Shown here piece after piece: positions 35,796 to 47,190 of a stretch of 64,000 bases of DNA. How positions within the stretch are numbered: position 1 is the first letter of the stretch; each line of letters starts with the position of its first letter. The notes under the pieces were generated by a model. That model saw only the letters and a list, made by a program, of their open reading frames with translations. It searched no databases and was not told the origin of the DNA. Source of the DNA: Polyodon spathula (taxonomy: Eukaryota; Chordata; Actinopteri; Acipenseriformes; Polyodontidae); the NCBI RefSeq assembly GCF_017654505.1, contig NC_054565.1:4773474-4837473 (forward strand), in the 5' to 3' direction. The position numbers were made by a program, and so were the translations under genes.

Positions 35796-36460
35796 GGTAC
35801 AAAAGGTAATGAAATATAAATGGCTGGAATAAGAAAGGTGTTGACAGCTTATAAGTTATGTTTGTAATTCATCTGGCTTTTGTAGTACTGCTTACATTAT
35901 AAAAAAACTCCACCCTAAATACAAACTGTCACCAATCTACTTAAATCTACATTCAGGGGCTTGTGAACAGTAACAATAGAACGACAACCAATTTGACAGG
36001 ATAGTTGAGGTATAAATAGTCGGACAGATCGACAAGTCACCACTTGAATAGACATAGCAATGAATCATGAATTCAGTGTCTGGTGCTCTGTTTGTGAGCA
36101 TACTGTTAAACCCTGTGTTGCTTGTGCACTAGATTTTAAAACTGATCTGAACTATTTATCAGTGCTTCCATCTATCTGAAACCGGACGCTTCACAATCAC
36201 AAGCTGCCTGTCACTTTGCTGGTTAATTAGTAAGTAGTCTACAATGGTTTCTTATTAGTTTTAGAATTATAATTGGTGTTTTTTTTTTTTCTTTTCAGAT
36301 TTGGAGTAAATAACAATAATTTTAATTTATAAAATGTATTTATCTTTTCAATGTGTTGCTGTCCTTGTGTGTGTTTTTTTTTAAAGATAGACCTTTTTAT
36401 CTGAATGTCAATTAAGTTTTTAAGTAATTGCAGCTGACAAAAGAATTCCATAAATCATGC
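35796..36460. other. Non-coding stretch, nothing recognised
   Basis: No gene supported. The minus-strand frame at 36239-36451 is Lys/Asn-rich and low complexity. Confidence 0.5.
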
Positions 36461-36600
36461 ATTTCAAATGTGCAGTTCTGGAAGAAACACGTTCTAGTAC
36501 AGATGTATTTTCATTTGAAAACAGAGCAGGAACAGTTATCTGGCCTGCTGTGTTGAGGGGAGTTATTTTCCGGGTCTCATTATAGCTCTGAAGGGCTGAA
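36461..36600 (+). repeat. CAAATGTGCAG element, left arm only
   Basis: ATTTCAAATGTGCAGTTCTG, then GAAGAAACACG and TATTTTCATTTGAAAACA, matches left arms elsewhere. No right arm is recognised. Confidence 0.6.
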
Positions 36601-36909
36601 AGAGTTTATTAATAATCCCAACAGGAATCAAAACAACTTCCCAGTGTCCTTGCTAAAAATAAAGGTCGTAGGAGTTTGAAATCAACAACAACAAAAACAT
36701 AAAAAAAACTGCCAGTTCCTTTACAAGAGGAGTTCTGTTTTGATTTCTGTATTGAGGCTTACAATTGAAATGCCTCTGTTTACAGTTATGGAAACCCAGA
36801 GTGTCTCCTTAAGACAGCTTCACTTAAAATGTGTAAAAGACATTTTAGAAATAATTTCTATCACAATCTAAGTAACATTTTCTGTAAGTGATCAGTCTGT
36901 AGCAATGTT

Positions 36910-37013
36910 CAGTGGGATCCATTCAGACCCAACTTGACAAAGTCTTGAGATCAATCAGCTATTAAGAACCAGAAGAGCATTACTGGGCCGATTGTAAATT
37001 GTTCTTATGGGTT
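36910..37013 (+). repeat. LINE 3' fragment, paired with 61687-61801
   Basis: The order CATTCAGACCCAACTTGACA, then TTGAGATCAATCAGCTA, AAGAACC and GTAAATTGTTCTTATGG is shared with 61687-61801. This is a CR1/L2-style 3' end I recall from fish genomes. Confidence 0.55.
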
Positions 37014-37032
37014 TAAACGTATAGTAACTGTT

Positions 37033-37528
37033 GGGGATCCCCGAGTGACTCAACCAGTTAAAGCGCTGCCACTGGGAGCTGTGTGATGAGTCACACAGCT
37101 TGGACAGCACTAGTTCATGTTCAGGCTGTGCAAAGAGGCCGAACTTTGCTGGGGACCCTGAGGGAGGCGTCACATTGGCTCTGACGCTCCCGGGGTGAGG
37201 GATGGGAACCGGCAGGGATTGCTTCTCCTCATCACACAACAGCGGACGCTAGTGGCCAGACACCGAACACATTCAGATTGGATAAGAGGCAGGGCTGGTC
37301 TCTCTTCTCTGGGATCGGTAGCCCCACCCACCTCTGCTCTGGATTGATCAGCGTAAAAGCGATTCTGGCGTTAGGCTTGTGAGATCGGAGGACGCTCACA
37401 CGCCCTCGGAACGTCTGTGCCGTGTGGGGACTCGCTGTGGTGAGGAGAAAAAACAGAATTGGACCTTTTAAATTGGGGAAAATAACTAAAAATGATAATT
37501 GGTCACTCTAAAATTAAAAAAAAAAAAA
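37033..37528 (+). mobile_element. tRNA-headed SINE (GATCCCC-type head), full length
   Basis: It starts GGGGATCCCCGAGTGACTCA, then CCAGTTAAAGCG (A-box-like). A B-box-like TAGTTCATGTTCAGGCTG follows about 60 bases on. The body blocks (GCTTCTCCTCATCACACAAC, GGACGCTAGTGGCCAGAC) match 19081 and, inverted, 11593. The last third (GGTGAGGAGAAAA...) leads to TTGGTCACTCTAAAATT and a run of 13 A residues. This is the best copy of this SINE in the window, about 496 bases. Confidence 0.82.
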
Positions 37529-38490
37529 TCTTCCTCTTCCTCCACCAGTGCCCTGGCTCCAGCTTGCTATGGATGTCCACAGATCTTGTTTGTCACTAGC
37601 CCATCAGCAGTAGCTGGATTGTGCCTCAGCATGGATTCTCTGATTGTTCAGTTTACTGAATTAAGATTCTGTTCCTTTGTCCTCAAAAGCACTTGTGTCT
37701 TTTCCCCTTAGCTCCAGGAATCATTGAAACCTGATCCTGTGGCTGCTGCCACACCAAGCAATGCTTGTCCCCTCAGTTGTGAGTCAGTGGAGGGGTAAGC
37801 AGGAGTGTCAGCTGTCCCATAGCCAGGATCCCAATTTTCCCAAAGAGCCCATTCAAGCCTTTGTGACTGTGGTCTGTTACATGAGAATTGATACCCGCTG
37901 GGTTGTGGAACTGCTCCTTTAGCTATGCAACTACATTCAGCCGTTTAGAGAAAAGATCCCATTGAATTCTTATTATAATTCCATTATGGAAGATTTTTAA
38001 ACCAAAATACCCAATTTCAGGCTGGGGTGCGTGTTCAAAGTTTAATTTCTGCATTGCATGTAGAATCAGTTGTTGCAGTCAGCCTAACTGAAGGGGGTTG
38101 ATTAGGGATAGATAAACAATTAATCTGCTCTTTTTAGTTATTTGCCATAAAAAGTGGATACATTTTGGGCTTCTACTGTACTTTTTTCTTCAAACTATCT
38201 GCTTCTATTTATTCAATTAAACCATATATCATGTTATAACCTTAGCTGCATTCTCCTTGTCTCTTGGTTCAAGGTTAGAGAAGGACGTGTTCAAGTCAAT
38301 AGCTGAAACCTGTGGCTCAAACTGAATCTTTGCATGATACAACTCAGTACTCGGTAAAATGCAGTGCTTTGTATTCATGTGACTTTTCAAATCTCATTCT
38401 TATCTCAGTTTAACAAAGATGCATATGTTGATTAAGGAAAATGTTTTTAAGATTCAGTTGTAGCTGTGGAAAGTTGGAAAACTTTTGTAG
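37529..38490. other. Non-coding stretch, nothing recognised
   Basis: No gene or known repeat seen. Confidence 0.5.
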
Positions 38491-38780
38491 GGTTTAGGTT
38501 GGCCAGGGTGTTCTCGGCTCACCGCGCACCAGCAACCAGACTGGCCGGGCACCTGCGGGCTTGCCTGTAAGCTGCCCAGAGCTACGTGGTCCTCCGACGC
38601 TGTAGCTCTGAGGCATGGTGGGCCTGCAGAGTGAAAAGAAGAGGACGGCTGACGGCACACGTTTTGGAGGACACATGTGTACATCTTTCTCGAGTCAGAG
38701 CGGGGGTGGCAGTGGTGAGCCGGGTTGAAATCAACACAGCAGTTGGGCTTATCAAATCAGGGAGAAAATAGGAAAAAATC
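38491..38780 (+). mobile_element. tRNA-headed SINE family, 5'-truncated copy
   Basis: It begins within the body at GGTTGGCCAGGGTGTTCTCG, then GCTCACCGCGCACC. It continues AGCTGCCCAGAGCTACGTGG, CGACGCTGTAGCTCTGAGG and GCTGACGGCACACG, and ends in GGGAGAAAATAGGAAAAAA. It aligns along its length with 27570-27768. Confidence 0.78.
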
Positions 38781-39669
38781 TTGGCAATTCCAAATAATAA
38801 TTCACAAGCACAACGGGAGTACTGTACTTACATGCACACTTTTTGATGAATGTAGATAATATGCCTGGTAAACAGAAAAACAGCTTATTATAAAGCTTAC
38901 AAAAAGTGTTTAAAATTCACAGAGGAAACAGTGTAGTTTAATTTCTTGTACTTATTGCTATATTCTTTCTGTAACCCAGTTTTTCTGTTTTCTGTGACCG
39001 TATTACATTTCTTTTATAAGTTGATATTGTATTTCACAGGACTGAACACCACAGCACTGTGCTCTTCGCAGAGGAGGGGGCTGAAATGAAGAGGGTGGTT
39101 TATACGTTCTTCAGAATGTTGTATCACTGATACTGTAACTGCATGTATTGCTGTGTTCCAATACTTGAGGCCCTTCATAGAGAATTCTTCAGCTTTCTGG
39201 CATCTAGGTCTGGAATTCGCTTTCATAATATTGTAAATGTAGGTCAGAGGGGTATTGTTCTGGTTATTTAAGTCTCCTCTTTTTTTTTTTCTTTTCACTG
39301 AAGCCAGTGAACAAAAAATGTTGACATGTAAGCATTCAAATTCCCATGGTACCACAAAATGCATCTACTCATTTTGTGTAAAATATTCTAAACTGTATTG
39401 AAACATGTTTTTACCTAATTTAATATTAATCAATATATTTATTATACAAAGCATTTAACATGTGTTTGTCATATATAGCTATTGCTTGAGTGCAATCATG
39501 TAAATTTGTTTCTTGCAAAGGATGCTGGGGTTGGGATTTTATGTGTGGAAACTGTGATTATTTATTGATTATTGTAAATATTTACTGTTTTACGATAATC
39601 GTTCAAGTTATTGTTTTACATGTTTATTGTTCATTTTTGAGTATTTCTGTCGTTTGTTATTAATCTGTG
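38781..39669. other. Non-coding stretch, nothing recognised
   Basis: AT-rich. No gene supported. Confidence 0.5.
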
Positions 39670-39840
39670 AAAATCACCCTGAAAGGTGTGTGCGTCCGCA
39701 AGAGTGGGGAGGTGCCTGTGTGCATGTGTTTGTGTTAGTGAGCGGTGAGTCACTTAGCAATGTCTGCCAAATAAACACCTCTGTTTTTTTTTAAAAAGAG
39801 CCGTGCTGCTTCCTTTATTAAGCCATAAAGAATTGCCCTG
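39670..39840 (+). other. Possible LTR R-U5-like fragment
   Basis: CCAAATAAACACCTCTGTTT, then a T run and AAAAAGAGCCGTGCTGC. It resembles a polyadenylation-signal and U5 junction of a fish LTR element from memory. No TG or CA boundaries or duplications could be fixed. Confidence 0.25.
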
Positions 39841-40749
39841 CTTGTTTACAATATTGTTTGTTTATATTAAATTAAATATTTCAAATGAATACATGTATTT
39901 TTCTCATATGAATTGTATATTTCTTTCTCATATATATATATATATATATCTATATATATATTTACTTTATATTTTAAAAGCATTAACAATATATTTACCA
40001 GATATACACATTTATATATTTGAAATACATAAAACATATAGTTACCATATATCTCATATTTTTCATATCTAGAAAAGGGGCCAATTTTGGTGTATGAAAA
40101 ATTCATAAAATATTTTGATAACATATATTTTTATATATTCTATTTAATTCAAGAATGATGTTTGGAAAAATCTAAGATTCATACATTTCTTATTATATAT
40201 TAGAAATATATTTTTGTTCCATATTAGAGCACACAGGTGAACCCCTTGCATTCTTGTCAGGCCATTTACAAGTTCATTTAAACAAGGTTTAATCAGAAAA
40301 ACTAATTACATGTAAAGTGGAACATCCGATCTTTCTGCATTTAGTAAAACTAATAACAATGTGTTACACTTTACATTAAGTGAATGGGGCCCTGGCTGTT
40401 TACAGTTAACAAGTCTCCCTTATAATAACGTAAAACCACAATCTTTCTGAGAGTTATTGCAGCTGCAAAAGCATTTAGAAGGTTGCTCAAAACTGAGCAC
40501 ATTGCAAAACAGTTGCAAATCCGCCTGGGGTGTACTTCAGCTTGTTTCAGGGACATAGTTAATGACATATAACTGCTCCCGTTGTTAGTGGTGCATTGTG
40601 GAGTTCTCAGTTCCTATTCAAGCCTGCCTTCTGCCACCCCCTGAGGGCTCTGTTACTGCTCCACACACTCTGTGCTGCTTTATTGTTTAAACACAAACAG
40701 GACTGATATCCTGCACTCAGCACACGCCCACAGCAACATACAGTAGCCA
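39841..40749. other. AT-rich non-coding stretch
   Basis: Contains (AT)n around 39931-39961 and a 20-base match to the MITE terminus (GTTACACTTTACATTAAGTG, 40364-40383). No gene seen. Confidence 0.5.
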
Positions 40750-40962
40750 TGTTAAAGGAATAGTAATGCTCGGTAAGCATTGAAAAGCACTTGGAAGCAT
40801 GGGAAAGCATTTAGAGGCTTGGTAAAGCATAGGGAAGCACCGTAAATCATTGAGTTGCTGGCTAAAGCACAGGGGAGCTGAGTAAAGCAACAGGGGAGCT
40901 GGGTAAAGCACAGGAGAGCTGGGTAGAGTACAGGGGTATAGTAAAGCACAGAGAAGCTTTAC
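40750..40962 (+). repeat. GTAAAGCA minisatellite, ~20-bp unit
   Basis: Roughly ten diverged units of the type GGTAAAGCACAGGGGAGCTG. The three clearest units lie between 40860 and 40925. The three minus-strand frames across it are repeat translations. Decayed relatives occur at 561, 46683 and 62629. Confidence 0.85.
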
Positions 40963-41729
40963 ATTGACCTATTATCCACCCATGGGGAGTTTCTATAGCT
41001 TGGAGTTAGAAATCCTAAAACAAAATGTCAATGTAATGTTTCCAACAAAGGTGTTTATGTCTGCGTATTGACTTGGCATCTTAGCCCATTGAATTGATTG
41101 GAGAGGCATGGGCTAGAGGTGAACCTCAAGTTCTAAGACCAATGTCTTACCATTCAATTAAACAGCACTGTAGTTGAGAGGGATGTGTTATTAACTCATG
41201 GGCCCCTAGGAAGAGCTCTATTATATTCTGCCCAGCTGAGTGTCTCACTGAAAAACAGGGTTTGTGAGGGCCTGAACAAGGTGTGATGACAGGAAAATGA
41301 ATTGGGTAATAGGGTTTCTTTCCCCCAACTAGAGTTTGGCTTTATTTACTGCAGCATTTATATAAAACAATGGCTGACCAGGAAGTTTAAGATCACTTCA
41401 AGGGTTCAACCAATGAAAGCTGCCTGTGACTTTGATTGGTTATCTAGCAAAGAGGCGGAACCTGGAGAACTCTGATTGAAGCAAAGATTGCATTATTGCA
41501 GATCAGACCTAGCCAGTCAAATATCCTTCTACAGATGATTATCAATCATTTTGTTCAGATATCGAAGTGAAGCAGAAGCAATAAAAAATGGTCTGTTTTT
41601 GTTAAGGCTTTGAGTATCAGGCTGTTATTTTGTGTATTGGGCCAAAGGCCACACTGCTGCTTGTTATTTATCTTTATGATCTATGACTGTGCAAAGTTTG
41701 AAACTGTGCATATAGAAAGGAAGCTTAAA
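40963..41729. other. Non-coding stretch, nothing recognised
   Basis: No gene or known repeat seen. Confidence 0.5.
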
Positions 41730-41730
41730 G

Positions 41731-41803
41731 GGTAACACTTTACATTGTGTCTCTAATTACTGTGCATTTACATATTAGTTACTTAGTAAATACATGTGTA
41801 CTT
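41731..41803 (+). mobile_element. Telomere-core MITE, left arm split by the hAT insertion
   Basis: GGTAACACTTTACATTGTGT, then CTCTAATTACTGTGCATTTA and TAGTAAATACATGTGTACTT, breaks off exactly where the hAT terminus CAGTG begins. The next bases of the MITE consensus (TACTTACACATAATTAC) resume at 46362, right after the hAT's other end. Confidence 0.88.
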
Positions 41804-43381
41804 CAGTGCTCTATACTGCGACCAAATGTTTTTTTACAAATGCGACTAGAAAAAACAATGCAGCAGCCAGTGGCAAACAATGTTCCCTCGAAACTGTGCA
41901 CCAATCTGGCATGAGCTGTTCGTCTTGGAAATCCTGCCACTCACAATTTCAATATCTTGCTAATGTTGCCAGGACAACATCCACTAGTCATTTCTGGATC
42001 AACAACTCTCATCAGCCAATCACAATACATACTCTACAAGCTACTCTACAGCCTCATCAATCTGCACCCTGAGGGGCGGGCAATTGGTTTATTTTGTGAA
42101 AAGGCCAGACTCAGATGAGTACAATTAAAACTTGGTAAGGTAACATTAATGGCTTTATTATCCAGAAGCAGCGTATATTTACAATAGCGTGCTGCTGTTT
42201 CTCATTTCGTTTGTCACATGTAATTGCTAAGTAGGTACTATGGTAAAGCCACGTCTGTTCTTTAATGTGTTCTCAACTACTGAGTCTACTAAAACTGACA
42301 GATAAGCTTTGAAATGGGGGGACGTCAATGAGCAAATCCACACTAAAACCAAATTCTGACTGACCGTGCACCTTGCTATAAAATAAAAATAATATCACTT
42401 TCACAGATAAAAGATAAAAATTCGGACAGGTTAAATTGCTAAATTATGGACAAGTTTTTACTCCCACCCCGAAATTAAATTTGCAACAGGTTCGCAGTTC
42501 ATAATGGGCACTGCCTTTGTAGTTTGGTCAATGCTTGTACTGGATGCTACTCGGATTTGTCACTGCTGGGGATGACCGCAGAGTCGGATTAACCTATATG
42601 TAAATTATGTTATAGCATAGGGCTGCCAGCAGGATTGTGGCCCACGCGAGGTTGATGTTTTTGGGACATTTTACAAAAACTGCATGTGGGCAGCCGGGCC
42701 CACACACACACAGAGACATGCTTTTGGTTCATTTTTCTTATTTTTTGATGGCTAGGGATTCCTTCTCAATTACAGCACACCTGGTCTGAGTCCCTCATGC
42801 AAGCAGCTCCCTGCTAATGTACCATACCAAATGCTCCACGCCCACTACCTCCTGGGAAATATCTGTCCTCAGTCCTACGTCAGAGGTTTCAGTTTGCAGG
42901 ATAAAGTGTATGAATCATACTTAATTTATGCATTTATTTATTTCAGCTTTAAGACCAATTTAAAAACCTGTCCTGTTTCAAATGTGCACAATATGCTAAA
43001 CTTTTAATTAGGGGGTTTGAATTAAGGTAAACGTGCATAATGCGGGAGGCTAACCTTCTGCAGCCGGCAAGAAGAGTTAAAGTCCATAGCGTTTGTTTCT
43101 CTCCCTTTTATATACTGCGTGGAAATCGTGATTAGCACAATACCACCATTTTTACAATACTCTTAAGAAATAAAAATACATTATTTTATAATTATTTGTA
43201 TTTCATACAACGAAAAACTCTGCTCTGTATCTGCATGCAATATTAACCATGCACTTAGTGCTGCACAGTGATTATGTAATGTGACTACAGTATATGCAAT
43301 CTAGGCGGAAATTAAAATACTACACACTGTAAACAAGAAAATGGATGGCTCTAAAATGTGTCTGCAGCAGATCGCGTAAGG

Positions 43382-44042
43382 CAGAATCCAGCAGGAGTTT
43401 TACACAGCGATGGAGCTAAGCTCTTCTGTACGTCCTGCAATGTTATTGACAAGGATTTAGATCCAGAGTAGTGGTGTGGCTGCTTTACTTGCCAAGAAAC
43501 AAAAAACAGTGACTTCCATGTTCCAAAAATCCACTGAAAACCGTGAAGCACGAAACACATTACATTTTAACCTGACAAAGGCGTTTGTTTGTGCAAATAT
43601 CGCTCTTGAAAAATTGAACAACCAAAAGTTACGTAAATTCTTCAGACCGCGTGCAACAAATGGTGGAGTGATTCATTCATCAGCCCAGCTGAGACACGAA
43701 TACTTATCTAAAGTTGGCGAGTATCACAAGCAGGAGATTATGGAATTGGTAAAACAGTCTGGTTGCTTGTCAGTGGTCACTGACGAGTCGTCTGATGCCC
43801 AAGACCAGTATGGGTTACACATTGTATTTGTTTTGCAAGAGCTAAATGGTGAACATGCACCTGATGTACTAGAACTAAAAGCTGTCCTTGTAGATACACT
43901 TTACCTACAGGCTGTTAATTACAACACCGTTTCACAAGCTATTGTGCATAGGTCCCCCAAAATATGGGTTAGCGTAGGATCCCCTTGTCCTTTAATCTGG
44001 ACCTGGAGGACAGGCAGCAGCACTGAACCCATGTTTAATTGA
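43382..44042 (+). pseudogene. hAT transposase fragment, CGGBP1-associated type
   Basis: The first 30 codons (43382-43471) give QNPAGVLHSDGAKLFCTSCN, a zinc-finger start with its CxxC pair. A stop at 43469 cuts it off before the expected His pair. After a frame change, an open frame at 43476-44042 (188 codons) contains LRHEYLSKV and then LSVVTDESSDAQDQYGLHIV. In hAT enzymes the TDES motif marks the first catalytic Asp. The last 30 or so residues (after SQAIV) no longer look like the family, so the fragment ends about one third into a normal hAT transposase. The second Asp, the CxxH motif and the C-terminal dimerisation region are absent. The type resembles proteins annotated near CGGBP1-like factors in fish. 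This is from memory. Confidence 0.7.
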
Positions 44043-44140
44043 ATTATTGTACGCAGTTTTAGTGTCTGTTTTTCATCATTATTAGAATAAAAGCAGTGTT
44101 TTTTATTAAGCATATGTAGGATTAGTAGCTTCTGATCCTG

Positions 44141-46231
44141 ATGGTAAAAGTAGCGTTTCCCTCTGCAAAAATAATCCAAAGGAGGTCATGGCTAGAAGAA
44201 TTTCCATGGTTAAAATACAGCATGGATAAAGAGCTGATGTTTTGTGTGCACTGTCAGACTGTAGGTTCTCACATTGCAGGAAAAAGTGAATTCATAACAG
44301 GAAATGGACATTTCAAAAAAGAGACAGTACAGAAGCACTCTGCAAATAGCATCAAAATTCTAGGGATTATGTAGTTGCAGAGGAAAATATAAACGAAGCA
44401 TCAATAGCAAAATCCCTGGCCAGCGAGGAACACGACGAGAAAATTGTGAATGATCTGAAGATCAAATTTAGTACTGCATATTAGATTGCAAAACAGGAAC
44501 TTCCTTTTACAAAAAGGTTAAAGTCAGATATGCTTATGAAAAAGAATGGTCTGGATGTATCCAAGACCTATGATAATGATACACTTGGTGCTGAGTTTAT
44601 TGCTGTTATGGCAGAAGAATTGAGAGAGAACTCACAATCTGGATAATATAAACTACATTTCAGTGATGCTCGATGGTGGAACAGATGTCTCCTCCAATGA
44701 AAATGTAATGGTCTACTGCAGTTACTTAAAACATGGGAAGCCAGAAAATCATTTGATGGTTTTAAAAGAGATGAAGCGCACTCACGCACTGGGAGTTTTG
44801 CTGAAAAATAGTTGCTTTCAAATTTAGATACAGACTCGGGAGATAATGACTGGTGGGCTAGCTTTCAGAATTTGGTGTGGATGGAGCAAGTGTGAATATG
44901 GGTGCCTAAGGGGGGGTAGGAGCACTTTTGAAAAGGGCACTTGGAGGGTAGATTTTATCAGTCCACTGTATGCCACACCAGCTAGAGTGAGCAATGCTCA
45001 CTGCTCAGCGCCTGATACCAATAGAAGGAAAAATTTACGAAATTCTACAAATGGTTTGGAAAATATAGCAATACAGCCCCAAATCCTGAAGAGACTTCAA
45101 AGCACTAGGTCCTGAGTTTGGAGTCTCAATAAGAAATCTTTCAGCTGTTAACCAGCGGTGGCTACCACGCATTACTGTATTTTGGCAAGGAAGATTGGAC
45201 AGCCTAGGCTGTACATTGCTACATCCTCAAACAATATAGAGGGTAAAGGGAGAGCAAAACACACCAGCCAGGAAATGGAAAAACTTGCATTTGTCGGTTT
45301 TAGCCGCCGCTTGTATGATCTTTTTTCAGTTTTGCCTCAGCTCAGCCTGACACTGCAAAAAAAAAAAAACGATACAGAGCATGGAAGTCAAAACTCTTAA
45401 TAATGTCAGGCTAGAGAATTTTTTCCAGTGTAGCACAACAAAGTCAAGGAAAAATCCACAAAATCTCAGACTCACTAACATCGAGTTCCATGGTATAAAA
45501 TTAAAAGGTGTAGCAGACACATTTAAAGATGATCCACAAATCCCAATACACCAAACTATAGCTATAACCCTGCAGGAAATGGACAGTCGATTAGGAGATC
45601 TTATATACGACTCAGAACAGCATGCAGAGCATCCCTCAAAAGCAATATGCTGCTTTTCTGTCTCTTTCATGATGCGTGGCCTGAATCTTTTGACGGCCTG
45701 TCTGATTCTGGAGAGGAGCAAATACACATTCTGCTAAATAGGTATAAATATTTACTACTGAGAAATGGATGCAATTTGGATGCAGTGTCTGCTGAGTGGA
45801 AAATGCTCAAATCTCTTGAGGAAGGTCAATTCATGGACACGTCATACTCTAATATCTGGGAAATCATTTTAGCCAAGAAACCCTTCTGTTTTTACTATAA
45901 AAATGTCCTACACTTAGTCAAGTTGATGCTGGTTCTTCCCATCTCTTCTTACCAATGTGAACCAGGCTTTAGTGCACAAAACTGAATAAAAAACAAAGTA
46001 TGAAATTGTTTAAAATCCCTGGAGGATCTGATCAGAATTAGTTCAGAGGGACTGGAGGTTGAACATTTTGATCCAGAGCCAAGTGTGAAACATTGGCTAA
46101 ATTCAGGAAAAAGGCGGCGTCGACCCAACTACAGTTGCTGGCCCTGTGATATGGACGTCCTTTCAGTGGATTACTGTGAATCAGCAATGAGGATTTCTAA
46201 GAAGGATGCTTCCTTTTCTATGTGTAAATAG
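44141..46231 (+). pseudogene. hAT transposase remnant, ZNF862-like with TTF-type zinc finger
   Basis: Fragments in several frames run in the right order for a TTF-finger hAT transposase (ZNF862-like). An N-terminal finger is at 44190-44350 (SWLEEFPWLKY, MFCVHC, KSEFITGNGHFKKETVQKH). IAKQELPFTK lies near 44486. YISVMLDGGTDVSSNENVMV near 44655-44715 carries the first catalytic Asp. FGVDGASVNMG near 44868 carries the second. The CxxH block VHCMPHQLE is near 44970, RWLPRI near 45150 and KGVADTFKDD near 45510. The C-terminal dimerisation region LMLVLPISSYQCEPGFSAQN (45920-45984) has Pro where ER is usual. The last block ends MRISKKDASFSMCK before a TAG at 46229-46231. More than ten stops and frameshifts break it, so it is inactive. 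Length without breaks would be near 690 residues, normal for the family. Confidence 0.85.
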
Positions 46232-46361
46232 TTTTGGTAAGTGCACTGGCAAATGGAATCTTACTTAAAAATGTGGCGACCAGATTTTAGCTCCTTACTC
46301 CTAAAAAAAATTTGCTTGGTAGTCCAAGGCTACCTAGAGAAAAGGTTAGTATAGAACACTG

Positions 46362-46538
46362 TACTTACACATAATTACAATGTTATTATGCATAGTTACA
46401 ATGTACTTCATGTGTTAATCTTTTAGCTTGATATAACCCTTATCCTAACCCTAACCCTATCCCTAACTTTTTTCTGATACAATTGTGTTCTTACACATTT
46501 CATGCAAAAACATTTGCACATTAAGTACATTGTAACTA
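46362..46538 (+). mobile_element. Telomere-core MITE, core and start of right arm
   Basis: Continuation of 41731-41803. TACTTACACATAATTACAAT, then TTATTATGCATAGTTACAAT, leads into the core ACCCTAACCCTATCCCTAAC (near 46446-46467). The right arm begins TTTCTGATACAATTGTG and runs to ACATTAAGTACATTGTAACT. The outer right arm is missing after about 46538. Confidence 0.85.
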
Positions 46539-46682
46539 ATGGTAAGAGTGAGAATAATACTATTATCGTTAAGAAGACTACAAATTATTAATAATATCAC
46601 AAGAATCGATTATTCTGCAGTAAATTTTACCCCGGTACCTTTAACAGTAATTTTACAATTTCCACATGGTTATAATGTACAC

Positions 46683-46796
46683 TTAGTTTATCATGATTTA
46701 CAATATTTTAAAATATGTTTTACCATACTGCTCTCTTTACAGTGCTTACCTGTGCTTTACCTTGTGTGTACTATGTTTTATTGCACTTTGCTCTGT
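46683..46796 (-). repeat. Degenerate GTAAAGCA minisatellite copy
   Basis: Words such as TTTACCATACTGC, CTTACCTGTGCTTTACC and TATTGCACTTTGC repeat irregularly. They match the reverse complement of the 40750 array. Confidence 0.45.
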
Positions 46797-47190
46797 ATTC
46801 ACTTTTATAAGTGTATGTTGTGTGTGATTTTCTGGGTAGGGGTGCAAGCTGCCACACTTCCTTTGACAAGAATGCCTGCTAGTTGAGTGCTGCATGCCTA
46901 TGAATTCCCATTGCGTGTCACACAGAATAGCACTGCTCCACTGAGCATAGACAAGCAATTGTCATACATCGCCTGTACATGGAAGCCAATGGTCTATTGA
47001 GGAAGCAACAAAGGGGTCTAAACATATGGAAGCAAGTTCCCTTGAAGCCAATAAGATAAAGGGGTTCAAGTAAGGACTTGTCTCTGAATTAAGACGGATG
47101 GTTTTCATTTTCAAAGGCTAACTGTGATAACAGCACTACAACCCATATAAAAAAAGATCTGAAATATACTGCAAACTGTAGAGTATATGT
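46797..47190. other. Non-coding stretch, nothing recognised
   Basis: No gene or known repeat seen. Confidence 0.5.

Larger units (their letters stand above)
41804..46361 (+). mobile_element. hAT-superfamily transposon, 4.56 kb, decayed
   Basis: The left terminus CAGTGCTCTATACT and the reverse complement of the right terminus CAGTGTTCTATACT agree at 13 of 14 positions. The 5 bases TACTT directly flank both ends (41799-41803 and 46362-46366). hAT duplications are usually 8 bases, so three were probably lost at the right junction. The element carries about 1.5 kb of non-coding 5' DNA, a CGGBP1-like hAT fragment (43382-44042) and a ZNF862-like hAT transposase remnant (44141-46231). All frames are broken. 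It sits inside an older MITE whose two halves match up across it. Confidence 0.88.

Noticed and set aside
42560..42690. Separate dispersed element inside the hAT 5' region
   Set aside because: The wording around CTATAGC/ATAGCATAGGGCTGCCAG feels familiar from fish repeats, but I could not define ends or a family.
44016..44024. Inner hAT terminus (CAGCACTG) bounding the first transposase block
   Set aside because: No matching left terminus or duplication was found upstream, so an inner element could not be defined.
45326..45727. 133-codon minus-strand frame inside the hAT element
   Set aside because: It is antisense to the transposase remnant and has no domain of its own.
46433..46469. True telomere or interstitial telomere from chromosome fusion
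   Set aside because: The CCCTAA units are few and degenerate, and they lie in the centre of a MITE that recurs in the window.
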